Below are positions 9,872 through 18,786 of a stretch of DNA of 51,577 bases, in pieces. The stretch lies in NCBI GenBank assembly GCA_001515265.1, contig LNDB01000016.1, positions 1 to 51,577 of the forward strand. Reading direction: 5' to 3'. Source of the stretch: Candidatus Dichloromethanomonas elyunquensis. GTDB lineage: Bacteria; Bacillota; Desulfitobacteriia; Desulfitobacteriales; Syntrophobotulaceae. The notes beneath the pieces are model-generated. The model was not told the origin of the DNA, made no database searches, and was given only the letters and a program-made list of their open reading frames with translations. Position 1 is the stretch's first letter; every line of letters starts with the position of its first letter. Position numbers and translations under genes: made by a program.

Positions 9872-10780
9872 TTACTCCTTACTAAATAAATGAACAATAA
9901 ACGGTGTAATATCTAAAATACTGTTGAAGGCAGGCCACCCAAATTCGAAATTTGACCAGCAGAGAGCCGGCACCTTGTTACAGGTGTGGGTAGACATAGC
10001 TAAGTCCTCCATATTTCCATGGTCGCTTGTTAAGATGAAGGCCATAGGCTCATGAGCTGAAATCGATTCAGCTCGTGAAAGATACCCTCCCAGAAATTCG
10101 TCTAATGTTTCGATAACAGCAATAGCCCCTTGCATGTTCCGTTTATGGCCGCGGATATCGGTTTGAAAGTATTCAAATAGAACAAAATCGTGTTCTAAGC
10201 TCATTTTGGCAAGGTTCCCACCGGCTTCCCAAGGTTGAATGAGTGGGACATCTTCTCCCTTCTTCCTGAAAATCTCGTTGGTAATGTCTTGGTATATTGC
10301 CTTCCCCTCGAGCAAGTCTTCCCTGCGTTTTAATCTTACTCCTCCGGCCTGTGCGCAAAGTGTGGAAGCGGAATGTCTTCTGCTCCCTTCTTCTATCATC
10401 TGTTCATAATGACGGGTAAAAGCATTGGCAAAAGTCGCTTTTTTCCCGAGATCAGCCAGTTGTTTAAAGATGCTGTGATCTTTGATAATTTCCATTAGTT
10501 TTTCATTGGGATAGGCATTCAAATGGTACCCTAAATGTTTGGCAGCATTGATACCCGTCCATAATGCCGTCTGTCCGGTAGCACTCTGCGGAATGCCCCG
10601 TACCCCCATTAACGCATCCACGGAGTATAAATGGCAGTTGTTATGTTGGATTTCCCGTTCTCCCCAAAGGAAATGGCCTCCAAGAAGCCGGTCAAGATTC
10701 GGCGTATTAGCTTCTATAAAGGGATTATCCCGGTTTGTTCCCATTCCAAGTCCATCCGCGAATATCATGGTGAAATGCAT
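9872..10780 (-). CDS. Alkaline-phosphatase-superfamily metalloenzyme
   Basis: A 302-residue protein with the metal-binding pattern of the phosphopentomutase/phosphoglycerate mutase superfamily. It has IFADGLGMGT near residues 6-15, the nucleophile-like segment SATGQTALWTGINAAKHLG near 64-82, and LTSDHGNMEDL near 247-257. The exact substrate is not evident; it is shorter than true 2,3-bisphosphoglycerate-independent mutases. The stop codon overlaps the ribosome site of the U32-family gene, so both are probably made from one message. The gene is about 30 bp downstream of the UPF0210 gene. Confidence 0.75.
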   Translation of the reverse strand: MHFTMIFADGLGMGTNRDNPFIEANTPNLDRLLGGHFLWGEREIQHNNCHLYSVDALMGVRGIPQSATGQTALWTGINAAKHLGYHLNAYPNEKLMEIIKDHSIFKQLADLGKKATFANAFTRHYEQMIEEGSRRHSASTLCAQAGGVRLKRREDLLEGKAIYQDITNEIFRKKGEDVPLIQPWEAGGNLAKMSLEHDFVLFEYFQTDIRGHKRNMQGAIAVIETLDEFLGGYLSRAESISAHEPMAFILTSDHGNMEDLAMSTHTCNKVPALCWSNFEFGWPAFNSILDITPFIVHLFSKE

Positions 10781-10812
10781 TATTTCCTCCGGACAGCAAC
10801 GGTTTCTAAAAT

Positions 10813-12171
10813 CTAATTCTTAAAGCTATGGACCGGTGCGGGTATCCTTCCGCCCCTGTTGACAAATTCCTCTGCGCTAAAGGGATTTACCGGCATAATA
10901 GGGGCATACCCCAACAATCCCCCAAATTCTGCAGTATCTCCGACATTTTTGCCGTAAACGGGAATGACACGGACAGCCGTAGTTTTGTTATTGATGACAC
11001 CGATTGCAGCCTCATCCGCTATTATGGCTGAAATGGTGGATTCGCTCGTATCCCCGGGGATCGCGATCATATCCAAACCCACTGAACAGACACTGGTCAT
11101 CGCTTCCAATTTGTCAAAGGTCAAGGCACCGTTTTTCACAGCGGCTATCATTCCTTCGTCTTCACTTACAGGGATAAAAGCACCGCTTAATCCTCCCACA
11201 GAGGAAGAGGCCATAATTCCTCCCTTTTTGACTGCGTCATTGAGGAGTGCTAAAGCAGCAGTAGTTCCGTGGGCCCCGCAAGCTTCTAATCCCATCTCTT
11301 CAAGAATCCGGGCCACGCTGTCTCCAATTGCCGGAGTGGGTGCCAAGGATAAATCCAATATTCCGAACGGGATGCCTAACCTCTTAGAAACTTCATTCCC
11401 CACCAATTGTCCTGCCCTGGTGATCTTAAAAGCAGTCTTTTTGATATTCTCCGCAACAATCTGCAGAGGTTCTCCTTTGACTTTTTCCAGAGCACACTTG
11501 ACGACTCCAGGGCCGCTAACCCCCACGTTAATCACAGTTTCCGGCTCGCCCGCTCCATGGTATGCTCCTGCCATAAACGGATTATCTTCCACTGCGTTGG
11601 CGAAAACAACCAGTTTGGCACATCCCAATGAATCCCTGTCCCTGGTCAAATAAGCAGTCTGTTTAATGATTTTCCCCATTAATTTGACCGCATCCATGTT
11701 GATGCCTGCTTTAGAATTCGCCACATTGACGGAAGAACAAACCCTCTCTGTTTCCTGAAGTGCCGAAGGAATTGATTCAATTAAGATTTTATCTCCTTTA
11801 GCAAACCCTTTATGAACTAAAGCGGAAAAACCCCCGATAAAATTAACACCCACTTCTTTAGCTGCATCATCTAAGGCTTTGGCGTATTCACCGTAATGAT
11901 CTTCTCCGCTGGCAGCTGCAATAAGGGCTATCGGAGTTACCGATATTCTCTTATTAATAATCGGTATTCCATATTCATTTTCAATTTCGTTTCCAACTTT
12001 AACAAGATCGCAGGCAAAGCGGGTTATTTTATCATAAATTCTCCTGCAAGCCTCTCCGGCAGAAGAATTAATACAATCCATAAGAGAAATACCCATAGTA
12101 ATCGTACGGATATCCAATTTTTCTTTTTCTATCATTCGTATTGTTTCATAAATATTATTATTGAGTACCAT
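10813..12171 (-). CDS. UPF0210 (PFL family) protein
   Basis: The 452-residue protein matches the widely conserved UPF0210/DUF711 family, structurally related to glycyl-radical-enzyme-like folds but of unknown biochemical function. Characteristic stretches include [11 protein letters not shown] near residue 25, [12 protein letters not shown] near 150 and VAGVGAKD-type glycine-rich loops through the middle. It follows the ACT-domain (UPF0237) gene by about 37 bp on the same strand. This UPF0237-UPF0210 pairing is common in Firmicutes and archaea and suggests the ACT protein is a regulatory partner. The start at ATG 12171 follows AGGTGGATAT. Confidence 0.88.
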   Translation of the reverse strand: MVLNNNIYETIRMIEKEKLDIRTITMGISLMDCINSSAGEACRRIYDKITRFACDLVKVGNEIENEYGIPIINKRISVTPIALIAAASGEDHYGEYAKALDDAAKEVGVNFIGGFSALVHKGFAKGDKILIESIPSALQETERVCSSVNVANSKAGINMDAVKLMGKIIKQTAYLTRDRDSLGCAKLVVFANAVEDNPFMAGAYHGAGEPETVINVGVSGPGVVKCALEKVKGEPLQIVAENIKKTAFKITRAGQLVGNEVSKRLGIPFGILDLSLAPTPAIGDSVARILEEMGLEACGAHGTTAALALLNDAVKKGGIMASSSVGGLSGAFIPVSEDEGMIAAVKNGALTFDKLEAMTSVCSVGLDMIAIPGDTSESTISAIIADEAAIGVINNKTTAVRVIPVYGKNVGDTAEFGGLLGYAPIMPVNPFSAEEFVNRGGRIPAPVHSFKN

Positions 12172-12208
12172 ATATCCACCTGTCCTATCTTCTTTTATCC
12201 CCCACCCG

Positions 12209-12478
12209 CTATATACTTTGCATGTAGTTGAAAATTTCTTCCCTTTGAATTCTTACCGAAAGACCTATCTCCTTTTCAAGACTCTCCAATTGATCTTTCA
12301 ACTGACTAAAATCACAGGTCATCCGGGAAAGATCCACTAACATCATCATAGTAAAATAACCCTGAAGGATTGTTTGACTGATATCTTCCACATTGACGTT
12401 TTTTTCAGCTAAAATCTGTGTAACCCGGTAAAAAATTCCTACTTTGTCCATCCCTACTCCGGTAATAACCGCTTTCAA
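12209..12478 (-). CDS. ACT-domain protein, UPF0237 family
   Basis: An 89-residue stand-alone ACT domain beginning [19 protein letters not shown], the typical UPF0237 N-terminus with its ligand-loop glycines. ACT domains bind amino acids or other small ligands and regulate partner proteins. An ATG exists at 12493, but it lies inside the Shine-Dalgarno sequence TATGGAGGTG; the TTG at 12478 lies 8 bases after GGAGG and starts at the conserved N-terminus, so I choose TTG. It directly precedes the UPF0210 gene. Confidence 0.85.
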   Translation of the reverse strand: MKAVITGVGMDKVGIFYRVTQILAEKNVNVEDISQTILQGYFTMMMLVDLSRMTCDFSQLKDQLESLEKEIGLSVRIQREEIFNYMQSI

Positions 12479-12575
12479 TACGAACACCTCCATACTTCGC
12501 CGAAGAATAGTTATCCTATATTGGATATTTTCAAGACCTTAGCTATTTATTGTAACAAAAATATGGATAATTCGC

Positions 12576-12723
12576 AAAAAAACAGAACCTATAGTTTCCT
12601 TTTAACCAAGCAGATCTCCGCAATGGTATAGCCCCTTTCGGCGGATTCCACCCTCCATAGCGCAAAAACTGAACCCATCAATGGGAAATACAACTTCTCT
12701 ACATAAAAATCCCGTGATCTCTC
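12576..12723 (-). ncRNA. Candidate structured small RNA, possibly 6S-like
   Basis: The intergenic stretch 12494-12842 lacks a credible gene but could encode a ~148-nt RNA. A promoter-like TTGTAA-17-TATATA precedes it and a run of seven U (12576-12582) ends it. Its two ends can pair: ACGGGAUU near the 5' end with GGUUCUGU just before the U run, then UGUAG with CUAUA and UUUCC with GGAAA. A loose central region follows. The apical part has CGCUAUGG paired with CCAUUGCG and a GGUGG-AAU-CCGCC hairpin. A long rod with an open middle resembles 6S RNA, but I do not recognise the primary sequence; a leader of the ACT gene is the alternative. Confidence 0.4.
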
Positions 12724-12842
12724 ATAATATATATTTAATGTACATTTTGATTACAAAATAGAAGAATGCGACTTGGCTATAAAACAAATTCTTTTACAGT
12801 TTACATTCTGCCTCAAGATGATTTTTTAAAAACGGAAATCAT

Positions 12843-12887
12843 AAAAAAAGTATCGTTTACTACTTTTAGCAGTTTTGCGATACCTTT
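12843..12887 (-). terminator. Terminator of the pheST-zapA unit
   Basis: On the minus strand AAAGGTATCG pairs with CGATACTTTT (10 bp, one G-U), and the loop contains a second small hairpin (ACTGC/GTAGT). A T run at 12843-12849 follows. It lies 30 bp after the zapA stop. Confidence 0.85.
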
Positions 12888-12916
12888 TCTGTGTTGATTA
12901 TCTTCCCGGTAAGCCA

Positions 12917-13177
12917 CTAGATTTTTTCGTTTTCCCCCAACAAATCCATTACGGTTCTTTGTTCCTCTTTAATCTTTGAAAGTTCATCGGCAAGATTAAG
13001 GGCCGCGAGCGTCGCTACCTGATGGGCAGCCAAACGAGGAAATTTGAGTGCGATATCACGCATCCTTTTATCCACATCAGCAGCCAGCCCCTTAATATAT
13101 TCTTCAGAACCTTTACCCCGGATGACATGAAGTTCCCCAAATATTTGCACCGAGATTTTTTGTTCTTCCCAACTCAC
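12917..13177 (-). CDS. zapA: Cell division protein ZapA
   Basis: Small FtsZ-associated protein that bundles protofilaments at the division ring. The 86-residue product shows the ZapA pattern: an N-terminal beta-rich part (ISVQIFGELHVIRG), the conserved YIKGLAADVDKRMRDIA segment, then LAALNLADELSKIKEE leading into a coiled coil. The length is normal for Firmicutes ZapA. It lies 60 bp after pheT on the same strand, the usual pheT-zapA order, and is followed by a strong terminator. Confidence 0.9.
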   Translation of the reverse strand: MSWEEQKISVQIFGELHVIRGKGSEEYIKGLAADVDKRMRDIALKFPRLAAHQVATLAALNLADELSKIKEEQRTVMDLLGENEKI

Positions 13178-13237
13178 ACTCTTCCCTCACTCCCAGGTCA
13201 TATCTATCACATTTTGATTTTCAAAAAACAACTCATA

Positions 13238-15649
13238 CTACTTTCGCCATTCAGCGCCGAATTCCTGCTGTATCCCTGCCAGGATATGCGAATTGAGGGC
13301 ATTCACTTCTTCATCTTTTAATGTCTTTTCAGCGGATTGATAGCGCATGGTTACCGCCAGGCTCTTGTGTCCCTGGGGAACGGGATGTCCCTGATAGACG
13401 TCAAAGATTTCCACTTCTTTAAGGAGCTCGCCGCCTAATTCAAAGATCCTTCTCTGAATATTTTCTGACGGGATTTCCAGCGGAATTACAACAGCTAAAT
13501 CTCTCTGGATAGCCGGAAAACGGGGATAGGATTTCGCAATGACAGAAAGATTAGCTTTCCTGAACAGTGCGGGAAAATTCAGCTCGAAGAGAACAGGCCT
13601 TTGAAGACCCCATTCCTCGTCCAATTGCGGATATAACTCTCCTATGAAGCCGGCCTTATGACCGTTTAAGAAAATTTCTGCAGACCTGCCCGGATGGAGT
13701 AAAGTCTCATATTTACTTCCTTCGATTCGCCGGTATTCAAGTTCCACTCCGCTTTCCTTAGCCACTTCATTTAAAATCCCTTTGACATAATAGAAATCGT
13801 ATTTAGCCTGTGGGACGAGCCAGTGCCTTTTGCTTCCTCCCTGCGCGAGACCGGCAATCAGCATAACTTCTTCCGGCAAAACAGTCAGAGGCAATTCCTT
13901 AGGTAAATAGACATTTCCTATCTCAAAAAGCAAGAGGTCCATATTCCTGCGGGCACTGTTACGGGAGGCAATTTCGAGTAATCCCGGAAGCAAAGAGGTC
14001 CTCATCGTTCCAAGTTCTTCTCTCAAGGGATTGAGCAAGGAGATATTTCCCATTTCAGAACCCCATATAAGATCATTTTCCTTCTTGACAAATGAATAAG
14101 AAACTACTTCATTCATCCCGCATTTAATTAGGGTTTTACGAACCTTTAGACGGAAAGCCTGTTCAAGAGTCCTTCTCCCTTGAGTCTGCGCTCCTTGAGG
14201 CAATGTTGTAGGAATTCTATCATAGCCGATGACCCTGGCAATCTCTTCAATCAAATCTTCTTCTATTTTTAGATCTTGCCTGTAAGAAGGGATGTGAACC
14301 TGAAAAATGCCCTCCTGCTTTTGTTCATAGACAAATATCAGGGCATCGAGCACACTCTCAATTTCCTTTGAAGAATAATTCACGCCCAAAACTTTATTGA
14401 CACGATCTAAGGATATTTTTATTTGAACTGTTGGGGGTAAATTACAAACCTTTTCTGTAAAAGACATCGGCACACCCGCTTCTAATTCCATTAACAGCTC
14501 TGCCACCCTGCCGAGGGTTGGGACTGTCCAATCGGGGTTAACTCCTTTTTCAAAGCGGCTGGACGATTCCGAACGGAGACCCAGTTTTCTGCTTGTCCGG
14601 CGAATGCTTGATCCCAAAAAATGAGCGGATTCAAATAGAAGCTTGGTCGTTTTTTCAGTGACTTCACTTTCGAGTCCCCCCATGACACCGGCGATTGCTA
14701 CGGGACCTCTGTCGTCAGCAATAACAAGCATGTCCTGTTCTAAATTTCTTTCCGTACCATCCAAACTTACAATTTTTTCTCCTTCGTTTGCCACTCGGAC
14801 GCGGATAGTACCGAAAAGTTTTTCTCTGTCAAAGGCATGCAGCGGTTGACCCATTTCCAGCATGGTATAGTTAGTGATATCCACAATATTGTTGATCGGC
14901 CGAATTCCTGCAGCTCTTAAACGGTTTTGCATCCATAAAGGAGACGGCTGAATGACAACATCGTCTACGAGTAACGCTGCGTATCTCCATGAGAGATCCG
15001 GATTTTCGATTTCAACCTTTTGTTTAACATCTTCAGGCCATATCGGCATTTCACCCTGGGCCCATTCCGACACGGATGGTTTAACCCCTAAGAGGGTACC
15101 TACTTCCCGGGCGACATTTACCATAGAAAGACAGTCGGGGCGATTGGGATATAGCTCCAGCTCCAATACAGTATCGTCTAATTCCAAATAGTCTTCGAGT
15201 CTCTTCCCTACCGGAGCATCGTCAGGCAATATTAAAATGCCCCCTTTACTCCTGTCAAGACCTACCGCCTCCAATCCCAGTTCTTTATCCGAACATAACA
15301 TCCCGTTAGAGGTGACCCCACGAAAATCTGCGGATACAATCTCTTTACCGCCTGGAAGCACTGCCCCTGGAACTGCAACGGGAACTTTATCTCCTTGCCA
15401 AATATTGTTTGCACCCGTAACAATCGTAAGTTCCTCAGACCCTATTTCTATAAGGCAGACCTGCAGCTTTTCCGCATTCGGATGATGGGAAACTGCTTTA
15501 ACCTCGCCGATAAACACATCCTTGAATCCTTTTTCGAGGTATTCCACCCCGCCAACCTCGATACCGCCCCGGGTTAAAGTTTCAGCCAATTCTTCAGGAC
15601 CAAGATCAATATCAATAAATTCTTTCAACCATTTCATGCTTACTCTCAC
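13238..15649 (-). CDS. pheT: Phenylalanyl-tRNA synthetase beta subunit
   Basis: Large subunit of the alpha2-beta2 PheRS; it binds and edits tRNA-Phe. The 803-residue protein has the N-terminal tRNA-binding (EMAP-like) domain with VKAVSHHPNAEKLQVC near residues 50-65. The B3/B4 editing region and B5 domain follow, with the class II-like core near 480-680. The C-terminal ferredoxin-fold anticodon-binding domain begins at about SYPRFPAIQRDLAVV. Full length for the family. Its ATG follows the pheS stop by roughly 90 bp with no terminator, so it depends on the pheS T-box leader. Confidence 0.96.
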   Translation of the reverse strand: MRVSMKWLKEFIDIDLGPEELAETLTRGGIEVGGVEYLEKGFKDVFIGEVKAVSHHPNAEKLQVCLIEIGSEELTIVTGANNIWQGDKVPVAVPGAVLPGGKEIVSADFRGVTSNGMLCSDKELGLEAVGLDRSKGGILILPDDAPVGKRLEDYLELDDTVLELELYPNRPDCLSMVNVAREVGTLLGVKPSVSEWAQGEMPIWPEDVKQKVEIENPDLSWRYAALLVDDVVIQPSPLWMQNRLRAAGIRPINNIVDITNYTMLEMGQPLHAFDREKLFGTIRVRVANEGEKIVSLDGTERNLEQDMLVIADDRGPVAIAGVMGGLESEVTEKTTKLLFESAHFLGSSIRRTSRKLGLRSESSSRFEKGVNPDWTVPTLGRVAELLMELEAGVPMSFTEKVCNLPPTVQIKISLDRVNKVLGVNYSSKEIESVLDALIFVYEQKQEGIFQVHIPSYRQDLKIEEDLIEEIARVIGYDRIPTTLPQGAQTQGRRTLEQAFRLKVRKTLIKCGMNEVVSYSFVKKENDLIWGSEMGNISLLNPLREELGTMRTSLLPGLLEIASRNSARRNMDLLLFEIGNVYLPKELPLTVLPEEVMLIAGLAQGGSKRHWLVPQAKYDFYYVKGILNEVAKESGVELEYRRIEGSKYETLLHPGRSAEIFLNGHKAGFIGELYPQLDEEWGLQRPVLFELNFPALFRKANLSVIAKSYPRFPAIQRDLAVVIPLEIPSENIQRRIFELGGELLKEVEIFDVYQGHPVPQGHKSLAVTMRYQSAEKTLKDEEVNALNSHILAGIQQEFGAEWRK

Positions 15650-15741
15650 GATGGAACCCTCCCAATCTGCAATAAACGCAACTATTCTAGAAGTCCTATT
15701 CTATCAATCCAATGAATAACAGCTTAATAATCAAAAATCGG

Positions 15742-16764
15742 TTAAAACTGCTCCAAAAAACGAATATCGTTATCAAACAATAATCTCATATCTTCAATCC
15801 CGTATTTCAGCATAGCGATTCTTTCCACGCCCATGCCGAAAGCAAATCCGGTAACTTCTGCGGAGTCATATCCTCCCATTTCCAAAACACGGGGATGTAC
15901 CATTCCCGATCCAAGGATCTCAATCCACCCGGTACCTTTACAGAGTCTGCAGCCTTCCCCGCCGCAAAGCATGCAAGATACATCCACTTCGGCACTGGGT
16001 TCGGTAAAGGGAAAGAAACTCGGTCTTAAACGAATTTCCCGGGATTCTCCGAACATCTGTCTGGAAAAATACAGGAGAATTCCCTTTAGATCAGACATTC
16101 TAACACCTTTATCAACCATTAAACCCTCCACTTGATGGAACATAGGGGAATGTGTTGCATCGTCATCATTACGAAAGACTTTTCCCGGAGCAATAATTTT
16201 TACGGGAAGCTGGGGCTTCATCTTTTCCATGGTCCGGATCTGAACAGGTGAAGTCTGTGTCCGGAGAAGGATGTCCTCTGTAATAAAGAAAGTATCCTGC
16301 ATATCCCTGGCGGGGTGGTCTTTGGGTAAGTTTAAAGCTTCAAAGTTATAATAATCCGTTTCTATTTCCGGCCCCTCCGCTATGGTAAAACCCATCCCGA
16401 GAAAGATATCCTCGATTTCCTCTATCACTTTACTTAACGGATGTTGGTGCCCTTTGGCAAGATAATAACCCGGCAGGGAAATATCAATTCGCTCCTCCTG
16501 CAGCCGCTTCGCGAGAGCACCTTTCTCCAATTCCTTAGCTTTGGCATCCCATTCCTCTTCCAAGCGGGAACGGACTTCATTGATCATTTGACCCATCAGC
16601 GGCCTTTCCTCAGGACTTAAACCGCCCATCTGTTTCAGAAGAGATGTAAGCGTTCCTTTCTTCCCCATTACTCTGACTTTCAGTTCGTGGAGTTCTTCCA
16701 TGCCATTAATCTTTTCTAGTTGTTCCAATGTCTCTTTTTTGACTTTCCCAATTACATCCTTCAT
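15742..16764 (-). CDS. pheS: Phenylalanyl-tRNA synthetase alpha subunit
   Basis: Catalytic subunit of PheRS (class II synthetase). The 340-residue protein has the N-terminal coiled coil for tRNA contact, motif 2 around [21 protein letters not shown] near residues 195-215, and motif 3 at [18 protein letters not shown] near 307-324. A zinc-like cysteine cluster [12 protein letters not shown] lies near 265-276. The ATG at 16764 follows the T-box terminator by about 60 bases. The gene is first of pheS-pheT-zapA and is controlled by charging of tRNA-Phe through that leader. Confidence 0.96.
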   Translation of the reverse strand: MKDVIGKVKKETLEQLEKINGMEELHELKVRVMGKKGTLTSLLKQMGGLSPEERPLMGQMINEVRSRLEEEWDAKAKELEKGALAKRLQEERIDISLPGYYLAKGHQHPLSKVIEEIEDIFLGMGFTIAEGPEIETDYYNFEALNLPKDHPARDMQDTFFITEDILLRTQTSPVQIRTMEKMKPQLPVKIIAPGKVFRNDDDATHSPMFHQVEGLMVDKGVRMSDLKGILLYFSRQMFGESREIRLRPSFFPFTEPSAEVDVSCMLCGGEGCRLCKGTGWIEILGSGMVHPRVLEMGGYDSAEVTGFAFGMGVERIAMLKYGIEDMRLLFDNDIRFLEQF

Positions 16765-16824
16765 TCTTCAATCGCCCTTTCGATTTTCGGTATCATTGAT
16801 GAGGCTGATCCATCCAATAAGCAA

Positions 16825-17055
16825 ACAAAAACTCTCGTCCCTACAGGGACGAGAGTATTTACTCCCGCGGTACCACCCTAATTTGACCTGGAAAAGGTCA
16901 CTCTTAGATTAGCTGGTAACGGCTGCTAACCGGTTAACTCCCGGGATGAAATTTAACCTCAAGACTCCCTTTTGAGGTGGCTGCCTTCCTGGTCGATTTT
17001 CAGTCTGAGATCGATCCTTCCTTAAACGTCGGCATGCCTTTTGTCCCGATCATTG
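16825..17055 (-). promoter_or_regulatory. T-box leader (tRNA-Phe specific) upstream of pheS
   Basis: On the minus strand the T-box sequence AGGGTGGTACCGCG lies at 16866-16879. The terminator hairpin has a perfect 10-bp stem CTCTCGTCCC/GGGACGAGAG (16832-16855) followed by TTTTTGTTT. Stem I begins near 17051, where CGGGA pairs with TCCCG. Next to that closing stem, on its 3' side, the sequence AAATTTCATCCC offers UUC, a phenylalanine codon, followed by A as expected for a specifier. Uncharged tRNA-Phe should stabilise the antiterminator and allow pheST transcription. Confidence 0.92.
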
Positions 17056-17189
17056 CCACTAGATTTCATATTGTTTTTGTAAAGCAGATAAAGTTGTGGA
17101 GAACCGGTGGCCTCAAAGGCTTTCCAAAAGTAATCGTCAATCGACAAGCGAAGCCCACCTTTCTTCGGCTTTGGTTCAAAACAAAACAT
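17022..17189 (-). CDS. Small YqzL-like protein overlapping the T-box leader
   Basis: A 55-codon reading frame whose central block DDYFWKAFEATGSPQLYLLY resembles the short Bacillus YqzL family (Trp-x-x-Phe-x-x-Thr-Gly, then YLLYK). The function of that family is unknown. ATG 17189 follows AGGCGA at 7 bases, a modest ribosome site. The promoter at 17209-17237 drives it. Its last ~30 bases run into stem I of the pheS T-box, so the gene and riboswitch share one transcript: early termination at the T-box would still leave an intact yqzL message. Confidence 0.65.
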   Translation of the reverse strand: MFCFEPKPKKGGLRLSIDDYFWKAFEATGSPQLYLLYKNNMKSSGNDRDKRHADV

Positions 17190-17208
17190 GTTATTTCGCC
17201 TGATCAGA

Positions 17209-17237
17209 ATTATAACATTGACCTGTTAAATTTACAA
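17209..17237 (-). promoter_or_regulatory. Promoter of the yqzL-like/pheST transcript
   Basis: Minus-strand -35 TTGTAA (17232-17237) and -10 TATAAT (17209-17214) with exactly 17 bp between. The -35 box overlaps the stop region of the upstream methyltransferase gene. Transcription would start near 17202, about 15 bases before the YqzL-like ATG. Confidence 0.75.
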
Positions 17238-18038
17238 GAATCGTACTTGTCTTCTCAATTCATAAAGGAATATTCCGGCAGCCATTGCCACATTCAAAGA
17301 TTCTACGTTGTTAAACATTGGAATCGAATATTTCTTAATTGCCTTTTTCAAAAAATATTCTGACGGGCCAAATGCTTCATTTCCTATAACTAAAGCCAAA
17401 GGATAATTATCACATGTCTTTTCTCCGAAAATAGTATCTCCTGCCATGGTAGATACAGCTAAGGTGATATGCTGGTCCGAGCAATAATTTACCACTTCTT
17501 CAGGGGTCTTTTCCGTTAAAATAATCTGCGAAAAAATAGCACCCATGGTGCTGCGCAATACTTTAGGGTTGTATGGGTCGACTGTTCCTTTTGTTAGAAT
17601 AACTTGTTTTACATCTGCAGCCAGGGCAGTTCTCAGAATTGTACCCAAATTACCAGGGTCTTGTACGCCATCTACGATGAGAATAAGCGAGTGATCTTCT
17701 GTCCTGATATCCGACCAAAAGAATTTTATTTTATTAACGATAGCCAAAATCCCTTGGGGTTCTTCAGTTGCACTCATCTTTTTCATCACATTTTCGGATA
17801 CTTCTTCGGCCGGAATCCCCAAGGAGACAGCGAGTTCTACGAGTCCCGCTGCTTCAACCGTTTTGTCTTGGATAATGGGCAGCATATAATAAATCTTTTT
17901 GATGGAAGCTTTTCTCAAAAATGCCTCATTGACAAACCGCTTGCCTTCAATGAGATACTCCCCGGAATCTTTCCGTCCCTTATTATGATGAAGGGATACG
18001 ACATGTTTCACCTGTTCATTCTGTAAAGATATAATCAT
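17232..18038 (-). CDS. TrmH/SpoU-family RNA 2'-O-ribose methyltransferase
   Basis: SAM-dependent methyltransferase of the knotted SPOUT fold acting on rRNA or tRNA. The 268-residue protein has an N-terminal substrate-binding domain (EYLIEGKRFVNEA). The three SpoU motifs follow: VDGVQDPGNLGTILRTA near 136-152, LALVIGNEAFGPS near 210-222 and SLNVAMAAGIFLYE near 245-258. The size and pheST neighbourhood match Bacillus YsgA, an rRNA methyltransferase; the exact target cannot be read from sequence. It lies between rplT and the YqzL-like gene, all on the minus strand. Confidence 0.88.
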   Translation of the reverse strand: MIISLQNEQVKHVVSLHHNKGRKDSGEYLIEGKRFVNEAFLRKASIKKIYYMLPIIQDKTVEAAGLVELAVSLGIPAEEVSENVMKKMSATEEPQGILAIVNKIKFFWSDIRTEDHSLILIVDGVQDPGNLGTILRTALAADVKQVILTKGTVDPYNPKVLRSTMGAIFSQIILTEKTPEEVVNYCSDQHITLAVSTMAGDTIFGEKTCDNYPLALVIGNEAFGPSEYFLKKAIKKYSIPMFNNVESLNVAMAAGIFLYELRRQVRFL

Positions 18039-18055
18039 AAAGATTCCCCCTGGTG

Positions 18056-18093
18056 CAAAGAAGAGTCCGATCCTTGCATAAAAGATCGAACTC
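18056..18093 (-). terminator. Terminator after rplT
   Basis: Minus-strand arms GAGTTCGATC and GATCGGACTC (18084-18093, 18063-18072) form a 10-bp stem with one G-U pair, followed by TTCTTTG. It ends the infC-rpmI-rplT unit just before the methyltransferase gene. Confidence 0.75.
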
Positions 18094-18112
18094 CGTTGTT
18101 ATTATAAAGCAT

Positions 18113-18511
18113 TTAGGCGTTAGCCTGAGCGTTAGCCTGAGCGTTAGCATTTCCGTTCTCAATTCTTTCCTTTGCAGTCTCAACAATCTTTGTGAAGGCT
18201 GCAGGGTCATTCACGGCAACATCTGCCAATATCTTACGGTTGATATTCACTCCGGCCAGTTTTAAGCCATACATCAATTTGTTATATGTCATGTTATTCA
18301 TTCTTGCTGCAGCATTAATTCTGGTAATCCAAAGCTTACGGAAATCACGTCTTCTTTGTTTGCGATGGGCATAGGCAAAGGCCATAGAACGAACAACTTG
18401 CTGTTTAGCCATTTTAAACAGTTTACTTTTACGGCCTCTATATCCTCTTGCTAATTTGAGTATTTTTTTATGGCGTTCATGCGCCCTAACGCCTCTTTTT
18501 ACACGGGCCAT
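18113..18511 (-). CDS. rplT: Ribosomal protein bL20 with a repetitive C-terminal tail
   Basis: Early-assembly protein of the 50S subunit and, in Firmicutes, the repressor of its own operon. It begins MARVKRGVRAHERHKKILK. An in-frame ATG six codons upstream was rejected because GGAGGT sits 8 bases before ATG 18511. The usual bL20 length is about 118-120 residues, while this one has 132: after KERIENG it ends in NANAQANAQANA, encoded by a 12-bp tandem repeat. The core, including the RNA-binding basic helices, looks intact. Third gene after infC and rpmI. Confidence 0.95.
   Translation of the reverse strand: MARVKRGVRAHERHKKILKLARGYRGRKSKLFKMAKQQVVRSMAFAYAHRKQRRRDFRKLWITRINAAARMNNMTYNKLMYGLKLAGVNINRKILADVAVNDPAAFTKIVETAKERIENGNANAQANAQANA
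18117..18149 (-). repeat. 12-bp tandem repeat at the 3' end of rplT
   Basis: Nearly three consecutive copies of GCGTTAGCCTGA (plus-strand reading) fill 18117-18149. In frame it encodes the Asn-Ala-Gln-Ala repeat at the end of bL20. Because the unit is 12 bp, slippage changes tail length without breaking the frame. Confidence 0.9.
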
Positions 18512-18564
18512 CTTAAAGACCTCCTTCAAGAGTTATTATCATACTTGCAGTCTCTCGGACTTTC

Positions 18565-18765
18565 TTATTTCACGTAGGCAATGAGACGTTCAATGCGCTT
18601 AACATCGGATTTATGCATTACTGCTGACTTCCGAAGGTTGCGTTTGCGTTTTGGCGATTTCTTTTCTAAAATATGACTTTTATAAGCATGGTAGCGGACA
18701 ATTTTACCGGTGCCTGTTTTTTTAAGGCGCTTTGCAGCTCCGCGGTGTGTTTTCATTTTTGGCAT
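18565..18765 (-). CDS. rpmI: Ribosomal protein bL35
   Basis: Component of the large ribosomal subunit. The 66-residue product reads [20 protein letters not shown] and continues with the basic [11 protein letters not shown] segment typical of bL35. The length is normal. AAGGGGGT precedes ATG 18765. It sits between infC and rplT in the conserved translation operon and should share the L20-controlled leader. Confidence 0.96.
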   Translation of the reverse strand: MPKMKTHRGAAKRLKKTGTGKIVRYHAYKSHILEKKSPKRKRNLRKSAVMHKSDVKRIERLIAYVK

Positions 18766-18786
18766 ACGGGTAACCCCCTTTTCCTT

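Noticed and set aside
10964-11653. 229-codon plus-strand frame opposite the UPF0210 gene
   Set aside because: Ser/Pro/Thr-rich shadow of a well conserved gene, with no ribosome site.
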